Source: Chryseobacterium sp. W4I1
GTDB taxonomy: Bacteria > Bacteroidota > Bacteroidia > Flavobacteriales > Weeksellaceae
Length of the DNA stretch: 64,000 bases
Direction of reading: 5' to 3'
NCBI RefSeq assembly: GCF_030816115.1
Contig: NZ_JAUSXQ010000001.1
Span: 1,364,001 to 1,428,000, forward strand
Below, piece after piece: positions 62,193 through 64,000 of the stretch. The position numbers and the translations under genes are program-made. The notes under the pieces were generated by a model. The model did no database searches. It was given only the letters and a program-made list of their open reading frames with translations, and had not been told where the DNA came from. How positions within the stretch are numbered: the stretch's first letter is position 1; the number at the start of each line of letters is the position of its first letter.

Positions 62193-63275
62193 ATGAATTT
62201 AAAAGATGTAAAAAACGAGTGGATCAATGAGCTTTCACAGCCATTAATGATCGCAGGACCATGCAGTGCCGAAAGTGAAGCTCAGATGCTTGAAACTGCC
62301 AGAAGAATAAGAGAAACCAATGCTCAGGTGCCAATTTTCCGTGCAGGAATCTGGAAACCACGTACAAAGCCGAATGGTTTTGAAGGAGTAGGAGTAATCG
62401 GTCTGAACTGGCTGAAAAAAGTAAAAGAAGAATACGGATTCAAAACTGCTACAGAAGTTGCCAACGCTCACCATGTATTTGCTGCTTTGGAAGCGGATGT
62501 AGATGTTCTTTGGATTGGCGCTCGTTCTACAGTAAACCCGTTTACCGTGCAGGAGATCGCAATGGCTTTAAGAGGAACTGACAAACCAGTATTCGTTAAA
62601 AACCCTGTCAATCCGGATCTTGCTTTATGGATTGGCGCTTTAGAAAGACTTTTAGGTCAGGATATCAAAAATTTAGGTGTGATCCACAGAGGATTTTCAA
62701 CTTACCAGAAAACAAAATATAGAAACAATCCAAACTGGCAGATTGCCCTTGATTTCAAAAGCCAGTTCCCCAATATTCCAATGCTGATAGACCCTTCCCA
62801 CATCTGTGGAAACAGAACCGGTCTTGCAGATATTACACAGGAGGCACTGAATGTAGGATACCAGGGTGCGATCATTGAAAGCCACTGCAACCCTGATGAA
62901 GCTTGGAGCGACGCAGCACAGCAGATAACTCCTGAAGTACTTGCAGAGCTGATCGGGAACTTAAAAGTAAGAAACTCAGGTTTGGCAGGATTCGATAATG
63001 AAATGGGAAGACACAGAACCCTGATTTCTGATTTGGACTTCCAGCTGATCGAACTTCTTTCCCAAAGAATGAAGATCTCTGAAAAGATAGGGAAGCTTAA
63101 AAAAGAGAATGATATTGCTATTTTCCAGCCTGAAAGATGGAAAGTAATCACAGAATACGCCAATCAGAAAGCGAAAGAGACTGGGATGTCTCAGGAATTT
63201 ATTGAGAAAGTTTTCAAAGCGATACATGAAGAATCTATTGAAGTACAGAACAGTATTATGATCGATAGAGCATAA
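62193..63275 (+). CDS. bifunctional DAHP synthase / chorismate mutase
   Basis: 360 residues. Residues 1 to about 265: class I DAHP synthase (LMIAGPCSAESEAQMLETA, FRAGIWKPRTKPNGFEGVG, WIGARSTVNPF, VFVKNPVNPD, MLIDPSHICGNR, GAIIESHCNPDEAWSD), which joins PEP and erythrose 4-phosphate. Residues about 275-355: AroQ-type chorismate mutase (LDFQLIELLSQRMKISEKIGK, ..FQPERWKVI, ..EESIEVQNSIM). The fusion couples entry to the shikimate pathway with the branch to prephenate, so Phe/Tyr feedback makes sense. Expression is probably controlled by the leader peptide at 61898. Confidence 0.95.
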   Translation: MNLKDVKNEWINELSQPLMIAGPCSAESEAQMLETARRIRETNAQVPIFRAGIWKPRTKPNGFEGVGVIGLNWLKKVKEEYGFKTATEVANAHHVFAALEADVDVLWIGARSTVNPFTVQEIAMALRGTDKPVFVKNPVNPDLALWIGALERLLGQDIKNLGVIHRGFSTYQKTKYRNNPNWQIALDFKSQFPNIPMLIDPSHICGNRTGLADITQEALNVGYQGAIIESHCNPDEAWSDAAQQITPEVLAELIGNLKVRNSGLAGFDNEMGRHRTLISDLDFQLIELLSQRMKISEKIGKLKKENDIAIFQPERWKVITEYANQKAKETGMSQEFIEKVFKAIHEESIEVQNSIMIDRA

Positions 63276-63374
63276 GCGATAATTAATAAGTAATAGGCTT
63301 AGGAAATAGGGAAGAGTTTACTCAGATACCCAAATCCTAAGCCCTAATTGCTTATATTTGTAGCCAATTATCAT

Positions 63375-64000
63375 ATGAAAGGAAAAATCATTAAATCTAC
63401 AGGCAGCTGGTACCAGGTCATGGAATTCGGAACAGATAAAATTTTCGAAGCAAGGATTCGTGGTAAATTCAAACTTATTAAAACAAGGCTTACCAATCCA
63501 CTCGCTGTAGGAGATTTTGTAGAATTTCAGCTGGAACAGGATGATATTGCGTGGATCACCCAAATAGAGCCCCGTACCAATTATCTCATCAGAAAATCTG
63601 TCAACCTTTCAAAAGAAGCCCATATTATTGCTTCCAACATAGATCTTGCCTGCTTTATGTTCACCTTAAAGCATCCTGAAACCTCATTGGGCTTTCTGGA
63701 CAGATTTCTGGCTTGCTGTGAAGCTTATAATATTACCCCCCTGATTCTGTTCAATAAAATTGATGTTCTGAATGAAGACGAAATTGAGTTGGTTAAGGAT
63801 ATAGAATTCCTTTATCAGGAAATAGGATACGATACTTTGGAGATCTCGTCTTATTCCAAACTGAATTTTGAGGAGCTAAGAGATCTTCTTAAAAATAAAA
63901 CCTCAGTATTTTTCGGACATTCAGGGTGTGGAAAATCTACATTGGTAAACGCGCTGCAGCCCGGATTAAATTTAAAAACTTCTGAGATTTCAGATTCTCA
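63375..64000 (+). CDS. rsgA: ribosome small-subunit GTPase RsgA (partial, cut by window end)
   Basis: About 208 codons are inside the window. N-terminal OB-fold (GKIIKSTGSWYQVMEFG, IRGKFKLIKTRLTNPLAVGD), then the circularly permuted GTPase: G4 NKID (LILFNKIDVLNEDE), and G1 P-loop FFGHSGCGKSTLVNAL near the right edge. The zinc-binding C-terminus lies beyond the window. Acts in late 30S maturation. Confidence 0.95.
   Translation, partial: MKGKIIKSTGSWYQVMEFGTDKIFEARIRGKFKLIKTRLTNPLAVGDFVEFQLEQDDIAWITQIEPRTNYLIRKSVNLSKEAHIIASNIDLACFMFTLKHPETSLGFLDRFLACCEAYNITPLILFNKIDVLNEDEIELVKDIEFLYQEIGYDTLEISSYSKLNFEELRDLLKNKTSVFFGHSGCGKSTLVNALQPGLNLKTSEISDS

Overview
The window looks like a chromosomal stretch of a Flavobacteriia member, most probably Chryseobacterium or a close relative. 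The evidence is the low G+C content, promoters with TAnnTTTG -7 boxes, a GLPGLI protein, DUF4402-type pilins, a propeller-type (reg_prop) histidine kinase, double-glycine-leader peptides of the 'bacteriocin-like' type, and short dispersed GCCACAG/CACAAATGATGAA intergenic repeats. The assignment rests on family knowledge only. I see no rRNA, tRNA or CRISPR array.

Layout. 1-2.2 kb: a recent tandem duplication of a gene for a 203-residue protein with a glycine-zipper tail. 2.4-6.9 kb: an accessory island (LysR regulator, Tat-exported polysaccharide deacetylase, Dabb protein, serine beta-lactamase-like hydrolase) bounded by a broken tyrosine integrase and a broken IS3-type transposase. 7-22.5 kb: a pilus locus on the minus strand. 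It holds six DUF4402 pilin genes (five with identical mature products) plus the stump of a seventh, then chaperone, usher and a two-domain putative tip protein, followed by a hybrid kinase, a soluble kinase and a LuxR-type response regulator. A small insertion (GLPGLI gene, SUKH-like gene, gene debris) splits the pilin array. 23-26 kb: a second, related hybrid kinase. 27-31 kb: four envelope proteins and a TPR/AraC regulator. 31.2-31.5 kb: two tiny double-glycine-leader peptide genes. 31.8-34.3 kb: alpha/beta hydrolase, DHFR-like reductase, VOC protein and DUF3592 protein. 34.6-36.7 kb: two paralogous surface proteins. 37-43.8 kb and 48.5-50.9 kb: three more kinase/regulator pairs. 44-48 kb: lipoproteins and a YwqK-like repeat protein. 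51-57.7 kb: thermonuclease, MFS transporter and several regulators. 58-64 kb: housekeeping genes (alpha-oxoamine synthase with TetR regulator, dnaX, DAHP synthase/chorismate mutase, rsgA).

How it works together. The pilin promoters share a TGTAGT-N6-ACTACA palindrome and a further half-site where the -33 element should be, and the kinases and response regulator follow the usher genes. This suggests a self-contained sensor-controlled pilus system with multiplied major-subunit genes. Two further regulatory signals stand out: an attenuator-like leader peptide (17 of 42 residues aromatic) before the DAHP synthase/chorismate mutase gene, and an A10 slippery run in dnaX that joins gamma to a tau tail by a -1 frameshift.
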